Source: Anaeramoeba flamelloides (taxonomy: Eukaryota; Metamonada; Anaeramoebidae). Taken from it: 64,000 nucleotides of DNA. A model generated the notes under the pieces. That model saw only the letters and a program-made list of their open reading frames with translations, was not told the DNA's origin and ran no database searches. This document shows, piece by piece, positions 37,516 through 50,000 of the stretch. Location: the NCBI GenBank assembly GCA_027625915.1, contig JANTQA010000021.1, forward strand, positions 2,108,001 to 2,172,000, given 5' to 3'. The position numbers and the translations under genes are program-made. Each line of letters opens with the position of its first letter. Positions within the stretch are counted from its first letter, which is position 1.

Positions 37516-37660
37516 TGGAAAAAGAAATCTTTTAAAATGATTATTCATTTCTCTAAAGTTGACAAATGAAGTTTCTTATTGGATTTAATTGTATCCTTTT
37601 GTAAATAATTACTCTATTACCTTTGGGAAAAAAAATAAATAAGAGTTACTAGTCCCTTAA

Positions 37661-38995
37661 GGATTACAATCCCTGAAATTTGAAAAAAGATTGTCTTGTG
37701 TACGGTGTAGTGAGTTGTCGATTTGGTTCTTAGCTGATCGATTCCATGCTTGGTATGGATTAAAATACTGGTTCAAAATGGCAATTTTTGACGATTTATT
37801 TTTTTTATTTCCGAAATCCGAATTGAATAGTGTAAGATTAATAGATTGGTAGGTGTTTAAGAATAAATATTGGTTTTTGGGTTTTAGAAAAGAATCTTGA
37901 TTTATGTTTTTGTCAATTAACGAAATGAAAAAATCAAATTTTTTAGAAGCTCCCAATAAAACCAAAGTTAATTAAAAATTTCAATCAACAACCTACAAAT
38001 CACCTTTTTTTATAACTTAAGTTCCAGCCAATGAACCTTACGTCTTCAATTCCGATTTCGGAAATAAAAAAAAAAATTGTTCAAAATGGCAATTTTTGAA
38101 CACTTACCAATATAAACTATTTTTCAAACAAAAGGGCACACCTCTCAAATCGTCAATACCATCGAATTTGATGTTTAAAAAGATAATTACTTATTGGTGA
38201 TTTTCATTTTAATTATTCATTTTTTCATTTTTTGCTTTTTTTATTTTTGGAATTGAACAGTTGGAAAATGAAAAAGCAAGATAAGAAGAAACCAATTTGG
38301 AAATAATCTACCTGTGTATAAATGGAAACAGTTTAAGTTTGATTTCGAATGATCTAGAAATAGGAATTAAGAAAGACCATTATTGGATTGATTCATGGAA
38401 CAAAGAAAAGAGAAATAAAGAAAATAAAACATTCCAACAAAACACCAGATGAATTGCGGCTTTATATTGAATATGAGACTTTAAAGAACAAAAGTTTGAC
38501 GTGTAAAGAATTATCAATAAAATGTTGAGAACTTTTTCCCAATTCGCCTTGTTCAAAGGTTTTTATTGGGTTTATAATTGTTTTCATTACAATTTACAAA
38601 ACGAGATTTCTCATTTCAAATAAAAGGGCACACCAATTTTTAAAATATTGAATTTTAATTTTTATTGTTTTGTTTTAATGTGTTTTAAAGATTCAGTTGA
38701 GTGTTTTTTTATGTTTTAAAGCGTTTCTTAGATTTTAGAATGATACTACAATTAATTTGATTCATTTATGAATAATTCTTAAAATTTTTTGTGCCCTTTT
38801 ATTTGAAAAAGAGTTTAGTAACCTTACACTCTTCCATTCGGATTTCGGAAAAAAAAATAAATTGTCAAAAATTGCCATTTTGAACCAGTATTTTAATCCA
38901 TACCAAGCATGAAATCGATCAGCTAAGAACCAAATCGACAACTCACTACACCCTACACAAGATAATCTTTTTTCAAATTTCTGGGATTGTAATCC
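37661..38995. mobile_element. Long-TIR element with TTAA ends (family 2, copy 2), interrupted by a nested element
   Basis: Same terminal repeats as the element at 2596-3148, with TTAA at 37657-37660 and 38996-38999. The interior is split by a second TIR element at 38115-38815, so that one is younger. A 102-codon minus-strand frame in the left arm is a by-product of the repeat. Confidence 0.78.
38115..38815. mobile_element. 701-bp TIR element with TA ends nested in family 2 (family 5)
   Basis: Ends AACTATTTTTCAAACAAAAG followed by GGCACA, inverted at the other side, each abutting TA. A third copy of the end sequence lies inside at 38613-38635. A short open stretch at about 38430-38524 (PDELRLYIEYETLKNKSLTC) could be the remains of a transposase helix-turn-helix, but it is too short to prove. 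Confidence 0.7.
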
Positions 38996-40528
38996 TTAAG
39001 AAGGATAAAAAAAATTTTTTTACTACTTTTTCCAGGCTCGTTTCTGTGATTTCTGTGATATTAAAAAATGAAAAAGAAAGTTGACAAAAATCGGCTTTTT
39101 GTTGAATTATAAACATCGTACTTAAAGTAAGTATTTCGGGATTTACAAATAAAAATAAAAAAAATAAAAAAGATTTAAATAAGAAAAAAAAATAATTTGA
39201 GGCAAGAAAGATTACGTTGACTGACCCAAAATTGTGTCTTTACTTGCCAACACATGAACCAACTTTTTGAATTGACCAACAACTTTTAATCATAATCTTC
39301 ATCTTTGAGATCTTGAAGGTGATGTTGTTCAAGTTTCAAATTTTGTCTCTTTGATGATGCGTCATGCAAAAATTGTCTTCTTGTTTGTGTTCTTGTATTT
39401 TTTGTACCATTTTGAAGCTTTAATAATCACTATAGACGCAATATTCTTTGAAACATCAAAAGCAGACCCAAAGTAAAGAAGAATTGTAAGTAAATATATT
39501 AAAAAAATGAATCATTTGGGTATTTTTTTAATTTTTTGAATTTTGTTAATAATTGGTTGTTATCCTTTGTTGTTGAGTTTTGGTTTATAATTTGAGAAGG
39601 GAACGTCATTAAAAAAAAAAATTTCTTTGACTGAAAATTTGTTTTGTTTTCTTTTCTTTTTTCTTCTTTAGATCTAAAATTGAAACAATTTTTTTCTTCT
39701 TGGTGTTGGTAATAATTTTGGAAGAACGCTTAGTGTGAACATTTGAAGGTTCGTTCGAGAATTTTTCTTATTCAAGAGGTTGGGAAAATATTTGGAAGGA
39801 ATAATCTTCTCAAAAAAATATTTGACTAAACTTTGGGAAAGCTTCAGGATCGATGCCAAAGTTTTTGTTTTTTGGTAAATTTTTTGAATAGCTTTTTGGT
39901 AAATTTTTGGGAAACACATTTGAAAGCAAAATCTGTGTGCTCTGGGAAATTATTTTGCCAACATTTGGAAAGCTTCAGGATCGATAAAAATTTTTTTGGT
40001 AGAAGGCTTGAGTTGATGAAACTTTTTTTGAGAAACATTTTTAAAAACCTTTTTGAATTTAGAAAGTTCAAAGGAGTGCTGTACAGAAAATGTTTGGGTT
40101 CTTTTAGAATATTTTTAGATCTGAAAGTACAATTCTCATATTCCTTTTTCTTTTTTATTTTTTTTCTCTTCTTCATTTTTTCTTAAATAACAAATTGGTT
40201 GGTGTTCAATTCAAACCAATTCAAGCAATTTAATCCCATTCGAAATTTGGAATGGATAAAAGTTTCAAAAAATGATTAAAATACTTTATAATTTTATCCT
40301 TTGTCATAATTTTTTTGGATATGTAATTTAACTGTTTTTTTTTTTTCTATTGAGTGAAATTGGCTGAATGGTTTTAAAATAATTTTTGAAAAAATAATTG
40401 TATTAGATACAAGTTGAATGAAGTTAAATTGGTGAAATGTAATTCAACAGAGACCGCGATTTTTGTAGTGGAGTTACTGGAAGAGTTATCATTTTTTTTC
40501 CATTTATATTTTTAATCCAAATTTTTAT

Positions 40529-41836
40529 ATGTCTGACGAAACAAACTACTCAAGAAATAGGAACGAAAATCTGTATGTAAAAGAAAAAGAAAATGAAAAA
40601 GAAAAAGAAAAAGTAAAAGAAAATGAAAAAGTGCGCAACATTCATGAAAGAGAAAATGATAACGAAAAAGATCAAGAATGGGAAACAGAAAGAGAAAGAG
40701 GAACTGAAAGGGGAAGGGAAAGGGAAACTGAAAGGGAATATGAACAAAAAAGAACCGAAACATCAAGGTCTTCTGTTTCACCAAAACGATCCACAAATTC
40801 CAAAAAAGAATACAATTCTTCTCCACGACAAAGAAACGAATACTCACCACCAAACAAATATAAAAGTTCACGCTACGCAAAAAAAACAAGATCAAGATCA
40901 AGGTCAAAATCCAGATCCAACTCTTTGTCAAGATCAAGATCAAGGTCTCGGTCTCGGTCTGGTTCAAGGTCAAGGTCTAGGTCTCCAATAAGAAGAAGAA
41001 GAGTCATTGAAAAAAGTCCAGAATCGTAAGTTCTTCAGAATGCTTTTTTTCTTTATCTTTCTCTCTTTTTTCTTTTGCTTTGTTTGTTCCCATTTTCTTA
41101 TTTGTTTTCTCAAAAATAAATTTTCCAATTTTAAAGACAAAACTTAGGTACGTGTTTGTATGTGAACAAACTTTCTTATCGTGTCACTGAGAATGATTTA
41201 AAAAAATTTTTTGAAAACGTTGGAAAAGTTGTTAGTGCATTTATTGTACGAGAACCAAGGACGAAAGAATCAAGGGGGTTCGGGTTTGTTACAATGTCTA
41301 CAGCTGGGGAAGCAGAAGAAGCCGTTGAGATCCTTAACCATAAGGAACTTGATCGACAGCCCATTGTTGTCGAAATCTCAAAAAGAAAAAAGCCAAGAAG
41401 AAATTCACCAGGGATCTATCTTGGGAAAAAGAATTTTGATTCCTCCTCAAGGGGAAGAAGATTCAACAGCTATCGTAATAGAAATTCCTATTACCAACCA
41501 CCTCGATTTTACCGCCCTCCAAGTCCAAGAAGATACAATGAAAGATTCCCAAGAACAAGACAAGAACCAAGAATCCCATTTAGAGAGCCAAGGGAATTTA
41601 GAGAACCAAGGGAATTTAGAGAACCAAGGGAATTTAGAGAACCAAGAGAATTTAGAGAATTTAGAGAACCAAGAGAACAAAGAGAACAAAGAGAGCCAAG
41701 AGAACAAAGGGAATTTAGAGGGATAAGGGAGAATAAAGATAATTATATTCCAAACAATTACAAAAGAACACCAAGTAGAAGCCCCCCACGAAGACACAGA
41801 CAACGCTCCTTTGATGAACGCGGTTTTGATTATTAA
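40529..41836 (+). CDS. RS-RRM splicing factor (Tra2-like SR protein), 2 exons
   Basis: Exons 40529-41025 and 41137-41836 are separated by a 111-bp GT-AG intron and join as Glu-Ser-Gln to about 398 residues. The N terminus is Lys/Glu/Arg-rich, followed by an Arg-Ser repeat region (about 120-160). One RRM (about 171-245) shows RNP2 (CLYVNKLSY) and RNP1 (SRGFGFVTM), both with their RNA-contacting aromatics. The C terminus is Arg/Pro-rich with tandem EFREPR units and a final RSPPRRHRQRS. RS-RRM-RS order is that of transformer-2 type regulators, which bind exonic enhancers and recruit the spliceosome in the nucleus (family knowledge). Tra2 versus another single-RRM SR factor such as RNPS1 or SRSF10-like cannot be decided by eye. 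Start ATG 40529 is the first of a long open frame. Confidence 0.9.
41578..41660 (+). repeat. 18-bp coding minisatellite (EFREPR units) in the SR gene
   Basis: Nearly exact tandem copies of an 18-nt unit reading Glu-Phe-Arg-Glu-Pro-Arg in frame, about four and a half copies, then degenerating into REPREQREQ. The unit length is a multiple of three, so copy-number change keeps the frame. Confidence 0.9.
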
Positions 41837-42308
41837 GAATTAACCAACCTTTTTTTTTCTTTTTCTATTTTAATTTCAATTTCAATTTCTTTTTCTTTTT
41901 CATTTTAATACGCTTTTACTTTTTTGCTTTTTAAAAAATTTCTTTCAATTATTTTTTTACTCATTATTGATTATTATTATTTATTTTATTCTACTTTTTT
42001 TTAATCTCAAAATTTCTTTTTTATGTTATTTTTGGTCTATTTTCCAAATTTTTTTTTCGTAAAAATTGAAAAAAACATTTCGGAAATTTAAATTGACCAA
42101 TGTTCAAATTAATTTTTTTCACATCAACTTTGGACGAATTTAAATTTTGCAACATAAACATAAAATAACAAAAATCATCAATTTATTCAAAAAATCAAAA
42201 AAAAAGTAATCCTTTTTGTTGAATTAAAATTAATAAAATTAACTTTTGAATTTTTTAAAGCTTAATATTTCGATCTTTAATAAAAATAAATTCAAACCAG
42301 ATCAAACT

Positions 42309-42436
42309 AATTCAATTCAATTCAATTCAATTCAATTCAATTCAATTCAATTAAATTCAATTCAATTCAATTCAACCCAAACCAATTCAAATAAAATCAA
42401 ATCAAATCAATTCTATCGAATTCAATTCAATTCAAT
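42309..42436. repeat. AATTC pentanucleotide microsatellite
   Basis: About twelve near-perfect units (42309-42375), then degenerate units. It creates an open frame of NSIQF repeats that is not a gene. Confidence 0.92.
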
Positions 42437-44439
42437 CCAAGCCAAATATATTCAATTTAGTTCAACATAAGATTAAGATAAATTATATTATTTCCAAATT
42501 GCTCCAAACCCAAATTTAAGTTTAGTCAAACATTTTTTTATTCAATACAATTCTTGTTTAATCTCTTTCATTTCAAATACATTTGTAAATTTTGTTTATT
42601 TAATTTTTATTCAGCAAATTTTGAAAAAAAAAAAAATAGAATCAAGAAATGAAAAAGAAAAAGAAAAAGAAAAAGAAAAACAAGTTTTAACCGATGAATG
42701 TTTATATTAATTTCAAAAACAAAATTCAAATAATAAAACAATGCTATCAACTTTTTTTTATTTGATAATAAATAAAAATTATCAGCAAAACAAACTACCT
42801 CAGCAATTGATCAGAAATAATTTTTCTAATTTGGAATTCACTCAAAAAAAATATCAAATAATCTCCAAGATTTATTCAAAAAATATACACAAAATCAAAG
42901 ATCTCAATATTCAATTTTCCAATTATACAAAAACAAACAAATAAAACCCAATCAGAGTAACTTATTAACAAAGATTTATAGTTTAATGAATTTTACAATC
43001 AAATAATTCTCTTGATTGACAAAGTTAAAAATAGGAAATAAATATTTTCAAATCATCAACAATTATCTTTGTTACATTGAAAAATATTTGCATTATCAAC
43101 TATCACCTGGGTTCACTTTTACATTGATTTTTTTATGTTCAAAAGACTAGTAATTCAATACCAAATTGATTCAAAATTTATATTTGATAAATATATATTT
43201 TATTTGATATCTTTAAACTAAATATTTATTTTTATTTTTATTTTGTTCTGGTATTTTTGTTTTTTTCTTTATTGAAAAACAAATTCAAAATTACGATTTC
43301 TGAAAAAAATAATTTTTTGCAATTCTTAATTAATTCGAAAAATTGTTATAATATGTTAGTAATTTAAAAAAGGTGTGAAAAAAAGTTTTAAAAAGTATCT
43401 CGAAAATACAGATTAACTTCAATAGAACTTTTTACAGTACATTATTAAAATCTTTTTTTGGTAACACTTTTCAAAAACAACTTTATCAGTTTTTATAATT
43501 ATTACACTATTTTTTTTTTTTTAAATAATACTAATAAATCAAATACATTTACTAATATTTTTAAGATAGAAATCAAACTAATAATTTTTTTAAAAAAAGA
43601 AAGTGAAATAATGATCTCAAATTAAAAAAGTTTAATAAATAAACTAAAAAATATTATCAATAATTTGATTTTTTATTTTTTTTTCTATTTTTTTCTTTAG
43701 ATTATACTTGAAAATAAAAACATTGATAAAAGATCAATAACTACCATAAAAAAAAAATAAATAAGTAATAATTAATTATTTTTTGAAATTTTGAAAAACA
43801 AGGTTAAATCACTTTGAAGAAAAATTACCAATAATTGATATTTCAAAAATTTGATGAGACTCAAAATCACAAAATAGTTTAAAAAAAATTCAATTTTTTA
43901 TATTTTTGTAATTTGACACTGACTCACTTTTAAGTTCCCAGGTAGTATATTTTTCAAAATTGTTTACTAATTTTATAATGTAATTTAAAGTATTGTTAAG
44001 GGTATGATCCTTATATCTTTATCAAATAAATTTCTATTTTTAGATCAAAATCATTTTTTCGTATAGCCTCGGTTTTTTGCTATACTTTTTTTTATTTATT
44101 TTCTTTTCAATTTCTTGAAATTCTTTTCCATTTCTATTTTCTTTTCTTGTTTATTTCTATCACTTTTTTAGATAATTCAAGCTGTTTAAAAAAATATCTT
44201 ACAAAAAGACAAATAAATAATAAGAAAATTAGGCCTTGTAATAGCTTTTAAAATGGATATCAACTAAAATTAAAACTTTTGTTCACTAAAATTTTCAAGA
44301 GAAATAACCAATATTTAATATTATGAGAAAAAAATTAAATGAAAATTCTTCACAGGATAAAATAAACTACTTCGACTAAGAATATATCTAGTTATATATA
44401 TATATATATAAGGTATTTCCTAAAAAAAGTTTGTTTTTA

Positions 44440-45007
44440 TTGATGGAAGAAGTGTAAATTAAACTCTAGATGTCCCCTTACTTAAATTTCCTCAAAGGTA
44501 ATTTTAGCATAAAATCATATATTTCACGTTTGTTCAAGGGAAAAACACACACATTTATTTTATGTTATAAAAAGCAAAAGTAAAAATATTGTAAAGGAAA
44601 AAAAAAAAAAAAAAGAAAAAAAAATAAAAAGAAATTTAAAAAGGGTTTATAAGAAGAAATTGGCAAAAAATCAAAAAAAAACCAATCCCATCTTTAATTA
44701 AAGAACCCCAAAATCACAACCAAAATACTTTTGGTTGATTTAATAATTTGATAATTGATCATGAATGTTCGCTTGGGGATCATTGTTTAAGTTTTTATAA
44801 TTTCTTCTTTTTTTTAATCTGATTTGTAGTAAAGCTTTTTCATGTTTAGCTTTTTCATTTACTTTTTTAATTTTCAAGTTACTCAAACTTTTAGGTTTTG
44901 GTATCAGATTATTAGCAAGTAACCACTTGATATTTTTACTTTGTAACTCTTCTTCACAATATAAAGAAGATTCAGCTAGGGGAAAAATCGAAAAAAATCA
45001 AAAATCA
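44440..45007 (+). repeat. 0.6-kb dispersed repeat, copy 2
   Basis: Copy of the 4574-5174 repeat, beginning TGATGGAAGAAGTGTAAATT and ending near AATATAAAGAAGATTCAGCT. It follows a TA microsatellite (44393-44411). Confidence 0.82.
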
Positions 45008-47082
45008 TCTTGGTTAGAGGAACTATTTGTTAATTGACAATACCAAATTGAAGTTCGATATTAATACCGATTAAATAAATGACTAAGGTATTTATTTCTA
45101 AATATGTTATTATTATTATTTGTAAAAAATGAAAATAAAAATAATACTTTTTGTGGAGAAAACAATGAACAACCATTTTCATAAAAAAGAAAAATGGAAA
45201 TATGCCACAGTACAAATGATTTTTTTAATAATCAAATGCATTAATATGTTTTTCATTATATTGGATAAATTTTCAAGATTAAAAAAGTTATGAATAAGAT
45301 TTTTTCAATCAATAGAAAAATAATAAATAGCAATTTTCACCGCTAAACAATAGTAACTTAAAAACGAGATCAGAAAAAATAATATTTTTTTTTGATATAA
45401 TTCTATACTTACAAACAAATTGAATTGTTATCAAGAATCAACTTATAGTTATTGAAATTTTTGTAAATTTTAATACTTTTATGACCATTTGGTTTAATCA
45501 AGAAATTTAAAAATAAATTTGCAATGCTTTTTTGGAAATATCCTATAAATCTAAATATAACTATTTGTACACAATTTAGAAGAAAAATTAAAAAAAATAA
45601 AAAAATGAAAATTAAAAATACCAAAATAATATAAAAAATAAAATAAAAAATTCTATTAATATAAGTGTTGAAATCCGCGCTAATAATCAATGGTAGATTA
45701 AACTTTATCAATTATTTACTAGTTTTACCTGTGTTTTCCCTATTAAACTTTTCTAAATCTCAAATTTATACAAATAATATGATAAACTATTTAAGGTATC
45801 ACAAAATCGAATACATATTTGGAAAAAAAAAATTATCTGAAAAAAAAAATCAAAAAAGAAAAAAAATGTTAAAATATTTCTAAAAAACTAATTTATTTCC
45901 AAAATTAAAAATAAGAAATTATTTTTGTTAATTTTTGAATTATTTTAACGGTGTCCAAAATTTTGATATTTAATTTTCTCTAGTTATGTTTTTTTATTCA
46001 TGAAATCTTTTTATAAAAATTTGGTGGTTATTAAATGATCTCTAATTTTAATGTATTTGTCAATTATAACTAAAAATATCAACATATTTAATCCATTTCC
46101 AAAAGTAGCTGTGTACCATACCAAATAATCAAATTAGGAAATAACAGTTCTATCTACACTACTTATGAATCCAAAATCATATTCATCTTTCTTATAATTT
46201 TGATTAATAAAATTAACCTAAAAGTTTTTTAGTGTTTTGTAACTAAATTGGCATCTAAAAAACGAATTTTATTTCTTTACCTTTTGAGAATCAGAAGATT
46301 ATTTTTTCATTTTTTTGATTTTTTATTAGTTTATTTATTAAAAAAATTTACAAAATACTCACTAGTCAATTAGTTTGTTATAAAAAAAGCAATAAATTAT
46401 ATTAAAATGAATTTAATCATTTTTGTAATTTGAGTAAGAAAACAATTTGTTTCAAATTGAAGAAATTTAAGAATTTGTAAATATCAAACAAGATGAAAAA
46501 AATTTTTTTCAAATAATTGGATTTTGTTAAATTGAGGAATTTTTTAATTTTTTTGTTGGTAATTTGAATTTTTGTAATTAAACATCCTTTAATTTTTTGT
46601 TTTTTTATTTTTGAATTTTTGTCTATTATTCGATTTTTAATTTTTATTCAAATAAAACTTGAGATATGGTTTCATTTGAATTTTTTTTTTTTGTAATTTG
46701 AATTTGACCTTCCAAAAGAAGTTTAATTTCTAAAATATCATTTTTCTTTCGAAATTCCCTATAGAGTCTGGTAGAAACCCTGGTAAGTTACTAGACCCTT
46801 AAAGTAAAAAAATTGGAAAACATTTAAAGACTTTTTGGCTCAAATATAAAATCCAATTAAAATAGTTTGAAAATTGTTGTACTATATTTGCACAACACAA
46901 TTAGATAGACTCTTTCATTCAACGAGAAAAAGTTTTAATGACTCTTTGAAGAAAACAAATAATTTAAATTCTTTTATTTCTCGTTAATTCGTCGGAAAAC
47001 TTCAAGAAATTATTTTGAAAAGATCAACTTTTCCCAAAAACTTTCTTCAACCAAAAGTTTTCATTTTTTATTATTTTATCAA

Positions 47083-50000
47083 ATGTCAAGAATTGCTTAT
47101 GAGAGAAAAGCAAAACTTCTAACCCTTGGGGACTCAAGTAAAACTTTTGTTAATAATTGGTTTCTTTCTTTGGAAATCTTTTAAGCTGCATTCTTAAACA
47201 AAATACAAGGATTTTTTCTTTTATAATATGTGGAGGCTAACCCTTAATCTGTTAACTTTCCTTTTTCCTCTTTCGAATAACCAAATAGCTGTTGGGAAAA
47301 CTTGTCTTCTGCTCAGGTTTTCTGTATGTGTTTCATTTTAATGAAGATCTTTTTGAAGAAAATGTTTTTTTTATTTTTATTTTTTCTAATTTCAAACAAA
47401 AACTCACAAATATCAAAAAATAGGAAGATGAATTTGATTTTAATTTACCACCAACTGTTGGGTAACTCTTTTAGATCATCTTTTCTTTTCTTTTTTGGAT
47501 CCTGGTTGAAACTGAAGCGAAATGGCTAAATACACCCCTTGATTTTCTTTTTTTTTTATTTCCTTCTTTCTAATTGCAATTTTGTAATAGAATCGATTTA
47601 CGGATGAGAACACTTCGAATTAACGGAGAAAGAGTAAGAATTCAAGTTTGGGATACCGCTGGACAGGTAATTATTTGTGATCTGCATTTTTCTTTGTTTA
47701 TTTTTCTTCTGATGGGTTATCCCTCAAAATTTTTTTTATTTTTTTGCCATTTTTTCATCCAGCCAATTTCAAAACCAACTTCCCTTAGAAGATCAAATAA
47801 GAACTTGAAAATCCTCAAGCCTTTTTTTTATTTGTAATGATTGGTGTTGAACAAAAAAACAAAAGACACATTACTCAATGAAATTTTTATTCACCAACAC
47901 TCAAGCTTTATTCATGATTTTTGATTTTTTTTTTTTTATCTTCACACAGCTATATTTTTTCCTTTTTCGTTTGGTTTAACAAATAAAACTTTTATGAAGA
48001 AAAATTAAAAAAAAAACAATTACAGAACAAACCCTCAACAAATGTTCCCATCCCAAGAAATAGGATAATTTTCGTTTGAAAAAAGAAATATATATTTTTT
48101 GATCCAATCCAACATTATTTTGAAAAAAAAAAGAATTAAAAAAATTCGTTCTAAGTATACTCATTTAAAGTGAAATTCTGATCAATTCATCGACCAATTT
48201 TGAAAACGGAAATCAAAAACAAAAATAATTTCCCATACAACTGTTTTACAAAAAGAGAGGATCAAAAAGCTTTTAAAAATTGTTAACCAAACTACCAAAA
48301 AGAATGAAATCAAACACTTGGGGTAAAACTTTTTATTCTCAGTTTTTTCAATCAACCTACTAATAAATTCTAATAAATTTCAAAAAATTGTTAGTTCAGT
48401 TTCCATTTTTATAAATCTTTGTAATGTTTCTTATCAAACATTCCCTGACAAAGATTATTTTGAAGAACAACTAATTTTTCAGAGTTTCCTATCACTTGAC
48501 TTCATAAAATGCTTTATCCAAAGGTTGATAAGAAAAATTTCAAAAAGGAAAATCAAGTAAAAATTTTCAAACATAAATTGCAATTTGTCAGTATTTCTTT
48601 TTGTAAACAAAATCTTAAAAAATTATGCTAAATTCTGAAAAAGATCATAAATTAATTTTGGTTTGAATTTCCAAGTATTCAAGCCCAATCAATTGAAGTC
48701 CCTCTAATTTAAATTAGAGGTATTTTGATCCAAATACTTATTTCCAAATAATTTAGACTGATATAGTTTTCATGTCTGAGGTTTCTGTAATGATTTAACT
48801 TATTTTGTGTGAAATTTCGTTCATTTAATTTTTTGAAAACAAACGAACAAAAACAGTTCATTCTACATTTTCATTCAAACCACATATTTTGGTGTTATAA
48901 ATCTGAAAAAAAATCGACGATTTTCTGGTTTTTTTTTTTTATTTTTTTTTATTTAATTCTATCTACTTGAAGAAAAGAGATTCAAATTCTTGGAAAAGTA
49001 AAAAATGATCAAAAAGGAAAAGACTTTTAAAAACCAAGTACTATTTGATAAAAAGAATAATGGTTACGAATAAGTGGACTAATCATTTGATCTGACACTA
49101 CAAGGAAAATTTGAACACCAAAAATTACAGTTAGCTAAAACTACACATTGGATTTCAGTTATACTGTTTTTATAAATTATTTTTTCAAAGTTATCATAAT
49201 TTTATGTAATAAAAAAAAGATAGCTATTAAACTCATAAAAATCCGAATACCCCCCTTTTCAAAAATACCGACTTTTGAAAAAAACACCTATATTTGGGGT
49301 TATTTTTTTTTTTGAAAAAAGTTACAATGAATTAATTTTTGATTGAACATTAAGATTGAAAAAAGAATAAATGTCAAAACAATTTGCATAAAACAAACAG
49401 GGAATGTATATAAAAACTCAAACATGGAAAAAATTAAAATGATAAAAAATATTCCAAAAACAGAAAAAAAATCAGATTTTCAATTTAATTTAGCGATATC
49501 TTTTGATTGAAATATTTTGTGCTATTTTAAAATTGAAAAATATGATTCTTTTTAGACTATTACAAAAATACTAAAAAATAATCTCTCTACGAAGTCAAAT
49601 AAAAAATTGAGCTCTTATGGTTAGAAAACTTAAGGTGATAAAGAAAAAATGAAAATAAAAAAATAGAAAATAAAAAATTCCTAAAATTGTAAAAAAATAT
49701 ACAAATTCGGGTACATAGTGCCCCACTTTTTGGAGTCGTGGAATACCAATTTATTAATCACAGTTTTTGGAATCTTATTTATTAATAATCTTTCTATCGG
49801 GTTTTTACTCCTCCTGTTTCTGGGGACGTGTCGTCAAGTGCCTAGGTTTTCTTGAGGTTTTCTGTTTTATTTATAAAATCGATAGATTTTCGTTAGGTTT
49901 TTTTTACTTTAGAAATAAACAGAAAATTTTAATAAATTTTCGGTTTATTTCTAAAGTAAAAAAATCTAGAAGACTTAACAAATAAAATCGAAACCTCAAA

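Larger units (their letters stand above)
29631..40528. other. 11-kb gene-poor stretch between RhoGEF and the SR gene
   Basis: Contains TIR elements at 30319, 32557, 34015 and 37661 (with 38115 nested) and the direct duplication at 34670/36765. The part 39200-40190 has a less AT-biased, more gene-like composition but no frame I can identify. 31010-32550 shows nothing recognisable. Confidence 0.7.
41837..47082. other. Intergenic stretch between the SR and Rab genes
   Basis: Holds the AATTC microsatellite, an AAAAG run near 42655, the 0.6-kb repeat at 44440, and a possible LINE endonuclease scrap at 45640-45711. No host gene was seen. Confidence 0.7.

Noticed and set aside
37657-37965. Minus-strand 102-codon frame
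   Set aside because: Lies in the terminal inverted repeat of the TTAA element; the other copy does not keep it open.
41578-41660. CRISPR-like short repeats
   Set aside because: Tandem coding units without spacers in a eukaryotic gene.
42246-42470. 74-codon NSIQF-repeat frame
   Set aside because: Pure product of the AATTC microsatellite.
45950-45966. GGTGTCCAAAATTTTGA resembling a family 4 end
   Set aside because: No matching partner end within about 600 bp; too short to call an element.
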